Counted from the first letter of the stretch, positions 29,350 to 37,398 are shown. The stretch: 64,000 nt of DNA from Svornostia abyssi (GCA_024666565.1 CP088295.1:62001-126000), one strand, 5' to 3'. A program made the numbers and translations. The notes: a model not told the origin generated them from the letters alone.

Positions 29350-29546
29350 GTCGGCAGAGCGGGGCGCCGGGCTCGGTGTCGGCGTTGCCAGTCTGATGAT
29401 GCGGGGGTTTGGTGACCCCAGGGCCCGGTTTCGTGCTGCCGGCGTGCGCGGTCTAGGAGCGGGCGTGGCATCCGCGCAGCGGATGCTGCCCATAGCTGAT
29501 TCGCGCGTGCCGGCCGCTGATGGCCCGGCGCCCCGGTCTGCCGACC
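29349..29546. repeat. 24-bp inverted repeat and structured DNA downstream of the transposase
   Basis: Arms at 29349-29372 and 29523-29546 are complementary over 24 bp with one mismatch. They bracket about 150 bp of noncoding DNA. Inside it, GCATCCGC and GCGGATGC form a perfect 8-bp hairpin around a three-base loop (near 29470-29490). It lies just past the true transposase stop at 29569. IS110-family elements encode a structured guide RNA next to their transposase, so this is a candidate for it or for the element end. Nothing else is seen between the thiolase terminator and the transposase. Confidence 0.5.
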
Positions 29547-30681
29547 GGCAGGGCTGTCAGCCGTGGGGTCAGTCGGCGGTGGCGGCTGCCCAACAGAAGC
29601 ACGCCAGCTCGCGCGCGACCGCGACGACGACGACGTTGTGGTGCTTGCCGCGCGATCGCATCTGCGTGTAAACGCGATGCAGCCTTTGCTGCGCGCGGTT
29701 GGCGATCTGCAGGACGTGATCGGGCTGGCCGTCCTGGCGCCGGGCGAGGACCGTCCCGATCCGCGGATCGCGGCCGTAGTGCCACGCCGATTCGACCAAC
29801 AACCGTCGGGCCAGCGTCGATCCGGTCTTCGTGATTGCGCCCTGTCTGGATGATTCGCCGGACTGGTTCAGCGACGGCGTCAGCCCGAGCCACGCGCTGA
29901 GCTGCGGGGCGCGGGAGAAGCGGTGCCAGTCGCCGCCGAGCTCGAGGTGCAGCGCGAACGCGGTGAGGGTGTCGATCCCCCCTGAAGCACCGCAGCCGGG
30001 CGACGGTCGGCCACCACTGCTCGTCGAGGGCCAGCCGCGACAGCCGCTCGGCCAGAGCGGCCTTGCGGGCTGCGAGCCCGTCGACTGCGGCGACGAGGTC
30101 GGCGAACGTCAGCTCGCTCGCCGGCTGGTCGAACTGCTGGGCGGCCAGCCAGCGGCGGTGCTCGACCGTCCACGTCGTCGGCTTCGGGTAGACCCGGCCA
30201 TGCCTGAGCAGCATCTTGCTGACACGGTGCCGAGCGTTCATCAAATCGCGGCGGCAGGCGTCATGGGCGCGCATCAGATCCCGGGCGGCCTCCACCTCGA
30301 CGGGCGGGACGACGACCGTCGTCAACGACCCGGCCAACAGCAACCGCGCGAGCAGCTCAGCGTCCTTGCGATCGGTCTTGACCCGGTCCGACGGGCCCCT
30401 CGGCGTCTTGCCCGGCGCGATCACCCGCATGTCAAGCCCGGCCGCCGTCGCCGCCCGGTAGAGCCCGAACCCCGTCGGCCCGGCCTCGTAGCACGCCGAC
30501 ACCGGCCCGGGCAGCTCGGAGAGCCACGCGACCGGCGCCTCGAGACCGGCGCCGAACCGGATCCGCGATAGCTCACCGGTCGCCGCGTCGATCGCCGCCG
30601 CGTGCGTCGATCGCGCATGGACATCGAGCCCCACCCACGTCATCGTTCCAGCCATGGCCGGACCTCCTCACTCTGGGGTCA
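29413..30681 (-). mobile_element. IS110/IS1111-family insertion sequence (minimum extent)
   Basis: The transposase gene at 29569-30655 is flanked by a 9-bp inverted pair, TGACCCCAG (29413-29421) and CTGGGGTCA (30673-30681). This resembles the subterminal inverted repeats of the IS1111 group. Members of this family have no terminal repeats or target duplications, so exact ends cannot be read from one copy. Upstream, CCGGAGG (30683-30689) pairs with CCTCCGG (30695-30701), another possible guide-RNA hairpin. The element lies between the thiolase terminator and the palindromic modules at 30799-31080. Confidence 0.6.
29569..30655 (-). pseudogene. IS110-family transposase, frameshifted
   Basis: About 361 residues once repaired. 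The N-terminal RuvC-like DEDD domain has VGLDVHARST, CYEAGPTGFGLYR and TDRKDAELLARLL. The C-terminal transposase_20 domain carries the expected Ser region (LTPSLNQSG, then GNxxLRR-like text). The frame breaks in the six-C run at 29977-29982; removing one base restores RLRCFRGIDTLTAFALHLE and a stop at 29569. GAGGAGG sits seven bases before ATG 30655. If the frameshift is real the element is dead; if it is an assembly error the gene is intact. Confidence 0.85.
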
Positions 30682-30798
30682 GCCGGAGGCCGCTCCTCCG
30701 GTCAGACAAACCCCCGCGAGGAGCGTCCGGCCACCAACCCTCACCGGTCAACCCCTCGGGTCACCGGCCATAGGGTCTAGCTCGTTCTCCTCCGGCGT

Positions 30799-30920
30799 GT
30801 GGGTGGGTCGAGCGGTCTGCTCCCCGCCCGCACGCTCGCGGGAACCACGTCGGCGCTCTCCGTCGACGCTGCTTGCCCGCTCATGAATGCGGCGGGGAAC
30901 AGACCGCTCGCCCCACCCAC
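30799..30920. repeat. Palindromic module 1: stem arms around a conserved 67-bp core
   Basis: Arms at 30799-30826 and 30893-30920 pair over 28 bp with two mismatches. Between them is a core at about 30827-30893 that includes a small CCCGC/GCGGG hairpin and CTCATGAATGCGGC. The same core recurs inverted in module 2 with about 91 percent identity, but the two modules have different arm sequences. No coding potential is seen. The 443 bp between the transposase start and the next gene consist of this, module 2, and the possible IS end. Confidence 0.75.
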
Positions 30921-30960
30921 CTCCAGGGTTCCGGCCCGCTGCACCGACGCCGCCTTTGAG

Positions 30961-31080
30961 CGGGGGTGGTCGGGGTTCCGGCCCTCGCCGCATTCATGAG
31001 CGGGCAAGGGGCGCTGACGGAGCCCGCCGACGTGGTTCCCGCGAGCGTGCGGGCGAGGGGCGGAACCCCGACCGCCCCCG
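30961..31080. repeat. Palindromic module 2: inverted copy with different but self-complementary arms
   Basis: Arms at 30961-30986 and 31055-31080 pair over 26 bp with two exceptions, one of which would be a G-U pair in RNA. They enclose an inverted copy of the core of module 1 (30987-31053, six differences in 67). The arms differ from those of module 1 yet remain self-complementary, which is compensatory change around a conserved centre. It ends 18 bp beyond the stop of the gene at 31099, so it could act as a 3' structure of that mRNA. Confidence 0.75.
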
Positions 31081-31098
31081 GCTCACCACAAGCGAGCG

Positions 31099-31743
31099 TC
31101 AGTCGTCGGCAGGCGGAGGACGGAACACGATCTTCTTCGTGTCCGCGATCGACGCGCCGCCGAGGCGCAGCGCCGTCTGGATGCCCTCGCTGCCGACGTC
31201 GCCGTCGTCGACGGCCTTGCGCAGGTCGTTGAGCACGAGCCGATCCTCGTCGGAGACCGCGTCGCGCGGGGCCTCGAGCAGGATGAGGTGACGCGGGCGG
31301 CGCAGCGAGGCGGCCGCGCGCAGGAGGGGCTCGCGCTCCTCAGGGGTGACGGTGTCGAGCACGACGACCGTCGAATCGCCGCCCTGCAGGCGCTTGGTGA
31401 TCGCCGCGTCCAGCAGCTGCGCGGCGCGCTCTTCGATCTCCTCGGCGGTCACCTTGCCCGCGAGCAGGCGGCGGACCTTGGCCATCGACAGCATCGCGTT
31501 CTTCTCTTCGAGCACGCGGTTGGCGAACTGCTCGGCCTGCTCGACCGAGCCGCTGACGATGAGCAGCAGGCTGCCGGGTGAGTACCGCAGGCGGAAGGCG
31601 GGCTGCAGCACGCGGGTGCGGACGGAGATGTCGCGCGGCTTGGGCGGCGAGTCGGCGCCGTCGCGGCGCGGGCGATCGGACGACCAGCCTCCCCGCTCGT
31701 CGTCGGAGATCTTGACGCTGCGCGTCTCGGGGGGCGTGGACAT
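31099..31743 (-). CDS. P-loop-kinase-like protein with the Walker A motif lost
   Basis: About 214 residues. After a disordered first 40, the protein follows the polynucleotide-kinase-like (AAA_33) fold: a hydrophobic strand LLLIVSG, helices containing MAKVRRLLAG, a strand STVVVLDTVTPEEREPLLRA, and HLILLEAPRD. The GxxGxGKS loop expected after the first strand is replaced by SGSVEQAEQFAN, so ATP binding in the usual way is not expected. It is perhaps a regulatory relative of RNA/DNA repair kinases. The family assignment rests on pattern only. TAGACT lies seven bases before ATG 31743, and the XRE gene is divergent. Confidence 0.55.
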   Translation of the reverse strand: MSTPPETRSVKISDDERGGWSSDRPRRDGADSPPKPRDISVRTRVLQPAFRLRYSPGSLLLIVSGSVEQAEQFANRVLEEKNAMLSMAKVRRLLAGKVTAEEIEERAAQLLDAAITKRLQGGDSTVVVLDTVTPEEREPLLRAAASLRRPRHLILLEAPRDAVSDEDRLVLNDLRKAVDDGDVGSEGIQTALRLGGASIADTKKIVFRPPPADD

Positions 31744-31760
31744 ACCCGTGAGTCTACGCC

Positions 31761-31788
31761 GTCCACTAAAGTTTTCACTCGTCCACTA
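31761..31788. promoter_or_regulatory. Direct repeats in the XRE divergent promoter
   Basis: GTCCACTA occurs at 31761-31768 and 31781-31788, exactly 20 bp apart (two helical turns), in the 44-bp gap between two divergent genes. The second copy runs into the XRE start codon. XRE-cupin regulators often repress themselves from such sites. This role is inferred. Confidence 0.4.
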
Positions 31789-32348
31789 TGAGTGACGACC
31801 TCGATGACCTCGCCCGGCGCATCGGCCGCGCCGTCCACGCCCACCGCGCCGCCCGCGGCGAGTCGCTCGGCGACGTGAGCCGCGCCAGCGGCCTGTCGAA
31901 GACCATCCTCGCCCGAATCGAGCGCGGCGACGGCAACCCTTCGATGGAGACGCTGTGGAAGATCTCGCAGGCGCTGGGTGTCGGCCTCGGCGCCCTCGTC
32001 GCACCGGAGGCGGCCCCGCGGGTCAGCGTCCTGCGGGCGGGCGAGGGGGAACCGGTGGTCGGCGAGTCGGGGCTGTCAGGCCTGCTCCTGCACGCCGACG
32101 CCCGCGCCCGGCGCAGCGAGCTGTTCACCTGGGAGCTGCCCGCCCGCACCGAACAGCGCTCGCCCCCGCACCTGCCGGGCACCGAGGAGCTCCTGCTCTG
32201 CACGGCGGGTGCGATCACCGTCGGCCCCGTGGGCGAGACCGTCGACCTGCGCCCCGGCGACCTCGCGCGGTACGCCGCCGACGTCGACCACGTCTACGCG
32301 ACCGGGGCGCGGGCCGCCCGCACTCTGAACCTCATGCTCTACGGATGA
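31788..32348 (+). CDS. XRE-family regulator with C-terminal cupin domain
   Basis: This 186-residue protein has an N-terminal lambda-repressor-like helix-turn-helix (about 8-62: GESLGDVSRASGLSKTILA, then NPSMETLWKISQALGV). A small cupin barrel (about 105-180: PGTEELLLCTAGAI, then LRPGDLARYAADVDHVY) should bind a small ligand. Its stop overlaps the start of the BenE transporter by the sequence ATGA. The regulator therefore probably controls uptake of the transporter's substrate. No strong ribosome site precedes ATG 31788. Confidence 0.88.
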   Translation: MSDDLDDLARRIGRAVHAHRAARGESLGDVSRASGLSKTILARIERGDGNPSMETLWKISQALGVGLGALVAPEAAPRVSVLRAGEGEPVVGESGLSGLLLHADARARRSELFTWELPARTEQRSPPHLPGTEELLLCTAGAITVGPVGETVDLRPGDLARYAADVDHVYATGARAARTLNLMLYG

Positions 32349-33520
32349 GCGACCGCGGCGGCACCGCGCAGCCCGCGATCGCCGGCGGCGTCCAGGTGGT
32401 CGTCGGGTTCGCGAGCACGTTCGCGCTCGTGCTGACCGGCCTGCGCGCCGTCGGGGCGACCGAGGCCGAAGCCGCGTCAGGGCTGCTCGTCATCTGCCTG
32501 GCGATGGCGCCGATCGTGATCTTCCTGTCGCTGCACACCCGGATGCCGGTCGCGATCGCCTGGTCGACCCCGGGCGCGGCGCTGCTGCTCACCACCGGCG
32601 TGCCGGACGGCGGGTACGCCGCGGCGATCGGCGCGTTCGTCGTCTGCGGCGTGCTCATCGCGATCACGGGCGCGTCGCGGACGCTCGCCCGCGCCATCGC
32701 GGCCATCCCTGGGCCGATCGCCGCCGCGATGCTCGCCGGCGTCCTGCTCCCCGTCTGCCTGGCGCCCGCACGGTCGATGGTCGAGCTGCCCGCCCAGACC
32801 GCGCCGATCATCGGCGCGTGGCTCGTGCTGTTCGTCGTCGCCCGCCGGTGGGCGGTTCCCGGCGCCATCGTCGTCACGGCCCTCGTCATCGGCGTGACTG
32901 AGACGTTCGACGTCGCCGCGGCCGACCTCGCCCCGGCCGCGACGTGGACCACCCCGGCGTTCGACGCCGGCGCGATCATCGGCCTGGCCCTCCCCCTCTT
33001 CCTGGTCACGATGGCGTCGCAGAACATCACCGGGATGACCGTCCTGGCCAGCTTCGGCTACCACCCGCCGCTGCGGCCGATCCTCGTCACCACCGGCGGG
33101 GCGACGGCGCTGACGGCGCCGTTCGGGGTGTTCGCCATCAACCTCGCGGCGATCAGCGCCGCCCTCGTCGCCGGCCCCGAGGGCGGGCCCGACCCGTCAC
33201 GGCGCTGGATCGGCGGCGTGACCTCCGGCGCTGCGTACGTCGTCGTCGGCCTGTCGGCGGGCGCCGCGGCCGCGCTGCTGGCCGCCGCGCCGCCGCTGCT
33301 GATCGAAGCCGTCGCGGGTCTCGCGCTGCTCGGCGCACTGGCCGCCGCCCTCGGCGGCGCGATGGCCGACGGCGAGCACCGCGAGGCAGCCGTCGTGACC
33401 CTGGTCGTGAGTGCCTCGGCGATCACCGCGCTCAGCATCAGCGCGCCGTTCTGGGGCCTCGTGGCGGGGCTCGTGGTGCTCGGCGCGCAGCGGCTACGGC
33501 GCCGACCCGAGCCCGCCTGA
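32345..33520 (+). CDS. benE: BenE-family transporter (benzoate/H+ symporter-like)
   Basis: This 391-residue integral membrane protein has about 10-12 helices and the family segments TPGAALL, ASQNITGMTVLASFGYHPP and GVFAINLAAISAAL. BenE members import benzoate or related aromatic acids by proton symport. It is translationally coupled to the XRE-cupin regulator. No ring-cleavage genes are nearby, so the substrate is uncertain; XRE-cupin/BenE pairs are frequent in actinobacteria. It is convergent with the M23 peptidase gene, ending 2 bp away. Confidence 0.88.
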   Translation: MSDRGGTAQPAIAGGVQVVVGFASTFALVLTGLRAVGATEAEAASGLLVICLAMAPIVIFLSLHTRMPVAIAWSTPGAALLLTTGVPDGGYAAAIGAFVVCGVLIAITGASRTLARAIAAIPGPIAAAMLAGVLLPVCLAPARSMVELPAQTAPIIGAWLVLFVVARRWAVPGAIVVTALVIGVTETFDVAAADLAPAATWTTPAFDAGAIIGLALPLFLVTMASQNITGMTVLASFGYHPPLRPILVTTGGATALTAPFGVFAINLAAISAALVAGPEGGPDPSRRWIGGVTSGAAYVVVGLSAGAAAALLAAAPPLLIEAVAGLALLGALAAALGGAMADGEHREAAVVTLVVSASAITALSISAPFWGLVAGLVVLGAQRLRRRPEPA

Positions 33521-33522
33521 CG

Positions 33523-34380
33523 TCAGCCCTTCGTCGTCCGGGCCGCCCAGGCCTTCAGGCTGGGCAGCGGGTCGATCGGCTCGCCGCCGAGGTACCACCC
33601 GGGCGCGGTCCACAGCTCGAAGTGCAGGTGGCACGCGGTGGACCGGCCCGTGGACCCGACCACGCCGAGCTGCTCGCCGGCGCGCACCGGCTGGCCCTTC
33701 TTCCAGGTCGACGGCTCGCGCAGGTGCATGTACGCCTGGCTCGTGCCGTCGTCGGCCTGCACGACGACGTAGTTCCCGGCCGCACTCTGGAACGCGACGT
33801 GTTGGATCTCGCCGGACAGCGCGCTGACCACCGGCAGGCCGCACTTCGCGAGGATGTCCTGCCCCTCGTGGCCGCGGCCGCCGCCGAACGTGTTGGTCTC
33901 GGTGCCGAAGTCGTACTTCCCGGTGACGGGGAACACGCCGGTGGCGCCGTCGACGCTGGAGGCGGGCGTCACCCGGCTGGCGGGCATGACCTTGAGCTTG
34001 GGACCCGGCCGCGACGGGCCGGCCACCGCGCTGATGACCCGGACGGGGCCGGACTTCGCGCCCTTCGGAACCAGCACGAGGACGCGGCGCGGCGACGCGG
34101 TCGTCGGGGTGGCGCGGCGATCGTCCTTCGCGCCCTTGCCGCCCAGGAAGACGACCGTGCGCGTTTCCCGGAGGTGCTCACCGGAGAGCCGCAGCACCTC
34201 GCCGCGCGGGCATGCCGCCCCGCCGTCGCCGGCCGGGCACCGCAGTTCGGTGACCTCCGGGGTGGCGTCGGGGGTCGCTCCGCCCACGGCGGCAGAAGCC
34301 GCGGGAGCGAGGGCCAGCAGGGCAAGCGGAGCCACCGCGAAAGCGCGGCGACGGGCACGGGTCAGCGACAAGTTCGACAC
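33523..34380 (-). CDS. Secreted M23-family peptidoglycan endopeptidase
   Basis: About 285 residues. After a signal peptide (FAVAPLALLALAPAASA) come about 100 residues of IPT/TIG-like beta sandwich (GEVLRLSGEHLRETRTVVFL) and a C-terminal LytM-type zinc peptidase. Its metal ligands are in GHEGQDI and CHLHFELW. It should cut peptide cross-links in the cell wall. GTG 34380 directly follows an AGAGAG run, while TTG 34371 has AGAGAGG at a better distance; either is possible. A c-di-AMP riboswitch fills the leader, so expression should follow c-di-AMP level. Confidence 0.9.
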   Translation of the reverse strand: MSNLSLTRARRRAFAVAPLALLALAPAASAAVGGATPDATPEVTELRCPAGDGGAACPRGEVLRLSGEHLRETRTVVFLGGKGAKDDRRATPTTASPRRVLVLVPKGAKSGPVRVISAVAGPSRPGPKLKVMPASRVTPASSVDGATGVFPVTGKYDFGTETNTFGGGRGHEGQDILAKCGLPVVSALSGEIQHVAFQSAAGNYVVVQADDGTSQAYMHLREPSTWKKGQPVRAGEQLGVVGSTGRSTACHLHFELWTAPGWYLGGEPIDPLPSLKAWAARTTKG

Positions 34381-34391
34381 CTCTCTGAATG

Positions 34392-34530
34392 ACGTGGTGC
34401 CTACGGGGTGAGCTGACGGGCTCGCGCACGAGGCATGCGCTACGACGCACCTTGGCGTCGATTCGCCCCAACGACTTGGGTCCCCCGCTCCCACACGGCG
34501 GACCGTGAGGGATTCGGCGTTCTGTCGCAC
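34392..34530 (-). promoter_or_regulatory. Cyclic di-AMP riboswitch (ydaO/yuaA class)
   Basis: The leader of the M23 peptidase gene contains, in order on the minus strand, CGCCGAATCC, GGAGCGGGGGACCCAA, TTGGGGCGAATCG, a variable hairpin, and GAGCCCGTCAGCTCACCCCG then TAGGC. These are the conserved blocks of the c-di-AMP riboswitch, and in actinobacteria it typically controls wall hydrolases and Rpf proteins. Binding of c-di-AMP normally turns expression off. The distance from the last block to the start codon (about 15-20 nt) suggests control of translation or of an overlapping terminator. Confidence 0.9.
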
Positions 34531-34565
34531 CCCACGGTAGCGATCTTGCAGGACGGGCGGTGTCG

Positions 34566-35343
34566 TCAGCCCATCGCGCCCAGTGATTCAGGGAGGATCT
34601 GACCACCGTCGACGACCAGCGACTGCCCCGTGACGTACCCCGCCTCCGGGCTCGCGAAGTACAGGCACGCGTGTCCGATGTCCCGCACGCTGCCCAGTCG
34701 CTTCTGCGGGATCGCCTCCTCCATCGACGCGATGTAGTCGGGCCCCATGTCCACAAGGCCCTCCGTGCGGATGTTCCCCGGGAGCACCGCGTTGACCGTG
34801 ATCCCCTTCGGGGCGAGCTCGATCGCCGCGGTGCGCATGAAGCCGAGCTGCGCGGCCTTCGTCGCCCCGTAGTGCGACCAGCCCGTGAAGCCCGTCACCG
34901 GCCCGGTGATCGACGACGTCAGCACGACGCGCCCGCGGCCGGACTGCTCCAGCGCGGGAATCGCGTGACGCACGGTCATGATGCACCCGTGGACGTTGAT
35001 CGCGAAGATCTCGCGCAGGTCCACCGACGTCATCTCGGCCAGCGGCCGCTCCGGGAACACGCCCGCGTTCGCGCACACCACGTCGAGGCCGCCCAGCAGC
35101 TCGATCGTCTCGTGGACGGCGCGCGCGCAGTCCTCGGGGACGCCGACGTCCTGCTTGACGAACCGGACCTTGCCGCCGGCGCTCACGGTGAGATCACGAA
35201 CGGCTTCCTCGCCGGCCTCGGCGTTGCGGCCGGTGATGACGACATCGGCGCCGGCGCCCGGCGAAGACGGCGGCGATGCCCTTGCCGATGCCCTTCGTCG
35301 CGCCGGTGACGAGGACCTTGCGGCCGCGGGGTGCGCTGAACAT
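34566..35343 (-). pseudogene. SDR-family oxidoreductase, frameshifted near the N terminus
   Basis: About 258 residues after repair, similar in length to 3-oxoacyl-ACP-reductase-like SDRs. It begins [20 protein letters not shown] with the NAD(P) motif and continues CANAG, LTSSITG and HYGATKAAQ with the catalytic Ser-Tyr-Lys. The frame breaks at the CCC run 35257-35259; removing one base gives [25 protein letters not shown] precedes ATG 35343 by 11 bases. The end carries a typical [18 protein letters not shown]. The substrate is unknown, and the break is probably an assembly error. Confidence 0.85.
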
Positions 35344-35519
35344 GCGGGAGACGGCTCCTTCGAACGAGGTGCGAGGTGCACTGCTGACAACGGGGCGGGA
35401 CAGCCCACCGGCCCACCGCGTCTCCCTGCGGTGTCCCGGATTCGTGGCGCCGGAACCTAGCAGCGACGGCCGTGCTCGACTACGCTGGCGAGCGTCCAGG
35501 GGGACTCCGGGGGAGACCG

Positions 35520-36434
35520 ATGCTGCGCAGGATCGCCGCTGCCGTGACGCTGACGGCCGCACTCACCATCACCGCCGGGCCGGCCGCCGCCGACCCGCTG
35601 CCGGTGAAGTACAACTTCATCGAGGCGATCCTGCAGGGGCAGGCGCGCCCGAACGCGTCACCGCCCGGCACGAACGACTTCGCGTGCCGCCCGAGCGCCG
35701 AGCACCCGAACCCCGTCGTCCTCGTGCACGGCACGGCCGCGAACATGGCGCTGAGCTGGCGCGCGATCGGTCCCGAGCTGAAGAACCGCGGCTTCTGCGT
35801 CTTCGCCCTGAACTACGGGCGCCTGTACCCCGGGCCGTCCTTCGGGCTCGCGTCGGTCGAGCGCTCCGCGACGCAGCTCGGCGCGTTCGTCGACCGCGTG
35901 CTCGCGGCCACGGGCGCGGAGGAGGTCGACATCATCGGCCACTCGCAGGGCGGGATGATGCCCCGCCAGTACCTGCGCTTCGGCGGCGGAGCGGCGAAGG
36001 TCGGCACGCTCATCGGCATGTCGCCGTCCAACCACGGCTCGGGCGGCGAGGAAGAGGAAGAGTCCGACGTCCCCGCGTGGGCGCGGTCGTTCCTGCGCGC
36101 GCTGACGCGCGCCGTCGCCCCGGCGTTCGCCGACCAGAGCGCCGGCTCGCCGTTCATGCAGCGGCTGAACGAGGGCGGCGACACGGTGCCCGGCGTGCGC
36201 TACGTCGTCATCCAGACGCGGTACGACGAGATCGTCACGCCGTGGACGTCCGCGCTGCTCGTCGGCCCGAACGTCACGAACATCGTGGTCCAGGACGGGT
36301 GCGAGCAGAACAAGATCGACCACGCGGCGATCGTCTACGACCGTCGCGCCGTCGGCTTTGCCCTGCGCGCCCTCGACCCGACCGACACCACCCCGGCGCC
36401 GTGCACCCGGCCCCGGCCGTGGGTCGGCGGCTGA
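35520..36434 (+). CDS. Secreted alpha/beta-hydrolase lipase
   Basis: About 304 residues with a signal peptide (RIAAAVTLTAALTITAGPAAA). The oxyanion HGTAAN follows PVVLVHG, the nucleophile Ser is in GHSQGG (near residue 143), the acid is in TRYDEIVTP and the His is in KIDHAAIVYD. Its pattern matches the Lipase_2/Streptomyces lipase group that cleaves triacylglycerols outside the cell. A GGGGGAG ribosome site precedes ATG 35520. TACGCT further upstream is a possible -10. Confidence 0.9.
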   Translation: MLRRIAAAVTLTAALTITAGPAAADPLPVKYNFIEAILQGQARPNASPPGTNDFACRPSAEHPNPVVLVHGTAANMALSWRAIGPELKNRGFCVFALNYGRLYPGPSFGLASVERSATQLGAFVDRVLAATGAEEVDIIGHSQGGMMPRQYLRFGGGAAKVGTLIGMSPSNHGSGGEEEEESDVPAWARSFLRALTRAVAPAFADQSAGSPFMQRLNEGGDTVPGVRYVVIQTRYDEIVTPWTSALLVGPNVTNIVVQDGCEQNKIDHAAIVYDRRAVGFALRALDPTDTTPAPCTRPRPWVGG

Positions 36435-36437
36435 GCC

Positions 36438-36890
36438 TTACGCCGCGCTGAGTTCCAGCTCGCCCGCGATCGCGCGGGCGAGCGTCTCGAGCGTCGCGAC
36501 CTCCTCCGTGGTCCACAGGCGCGGGCGGCGGTCGACGACGCAGAGCGCGCCGAGTGCCGGGCCGCCCTCCTCGCGGGACAGCGGCGCGCCGACGAACGCC
36601 ACGACGCGCTCGAAGTGGGGCTGGGACGGCTCGATGTCGGCGTAGCCGTCGTGGACGACGACGGGCTGCCCGGTCTCGGCCACGCGGCGGGTGTGCTCGC
36701 GCAGTCTCGGTCCGGGCCGGGCCGTCGTGCAATCCGGTCGTGCAGCGTCATCGACGAGCCACACGTACGCGATCGGCGCGCCCGTCGCGCTTCCCGCGAG
36801 GTCGACGAGTCGGGCGATGGCCTGGCACAGCGGGTCATGTGCGCCGCCGAGGGATGCGGCGGCGTTGGGCGTGATGTCAAACGAGTTCAT
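36438..36890 (-). CDS. GAF-domain sensory protein
   Basis: About 150 residues, almost all a GAF domain (LVDLAGSATGAPIAYVWLVD, then VAETGQPVVVHDGYAD, FVGAPLSREEGGPALGALCVVD). There is no output domain, so it may bind a small ligand and act on a partner, or be a free-standing sensor like some redox GAF proteins. It starts at ATG 36890. A 20-bp perfect palindrome lies in its promoter (36929-36948). Confidence 0.8.
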   Translation of the reverse strand: MNSFDITPNAAASLGGAHDPLCQAIARLVDLAGSATGAPIAYVWLVDDAARPDCTTARPGPRLREHTRRVAETGQPVVVHDGYADIEPSQPHFERVVAFVGAPLSREEGGPALGALCVVDRRPRLWTTEEVATLETLARAIAGELELSAA

Positions 36891-36928
36891 GGGAGTCCAA
36901 CGGCCTCCCGGATGTCTCACATAACCCC

Positions 36929-36948
36929 GGTTGGACAGCTGTCCAACC
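36929..36948. promoter_or_regulatory. 20-bp perfect palindrome in the GAF gene promoter
   Basis: GGTTGGACAG is followed directly by its reverse complement. On the minus strand it ends four bases before TTATGT (36919-36924), a likely -10, so it would fill the spacer between -35 and -10 of the GAF gene. That is the classic position for a repressor. The protein that binds it is unknown. Confidence 0.55.
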
Positions 36949-37036
36949 ACTCGGCTCCCCGACTCCGTGCAGGCATACCGCGCCGGGCGCGCACCCACAC
37001 CCGGCGCATACCGAAGCCGCCCCCGTCTCAGATCAT

Positions 37037-37398
37037 CTAGCCCTGCAGGCGCCCGTTCAGCTCGGCGCGCAGCACGGCCAGCTCGATGACCGCGGTGCCG
37101 ACGTAGGCGGCCTTCGCGGCGGCAAGCTCGGCCTGCAGATCCTCGGCGTACGCGCCGTCGCGGTCCAGGCCGTGCAGGGCCGCCAGCGCGCGCTCGGCCT
37201 CGAGCACCGCGACCTGCTCGCGCAGCAGCGGCGCCGGGTGCGGCTCGGCCCAGTGCAGCTCGGGCTCGGGGATGGGCGCGAGCATCGGCAGGGGCGTCGG
37301 TTCCCGCGGCGGGTCAGGAGGCGCGCTCGGCTGCGCGGGCCGCGGTGAACGACGACGCAGGAGGGCGGAGAAGGGGAAGTGCTGGCTGATGGACGGCA
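37037..37398 (-). CDS. Small coiled-coil protein of unknown function
   Basis: About 120 residues. It has a basic N-terminal part, a proline-rich linker (about 22-50), then a helical segment rich in Ala, Glu and Leu (LLREQVAVLEAERALAALHG, then YAEDLQAELAAAKAAYVG). I do not recognise a family. AAAGGAGCCCACC gives a strong ribosome site before ATG 37398. Its upstream region carries a motif also found before the RTX-like gene at 47180. Confidence 0.6.

Noticed and set aside
33523..34530. Longer M23 peptidase starting at 34530
   Set aside because: The extension is the translated riboswitch. A signal peptide begins at 34380 or 34371.
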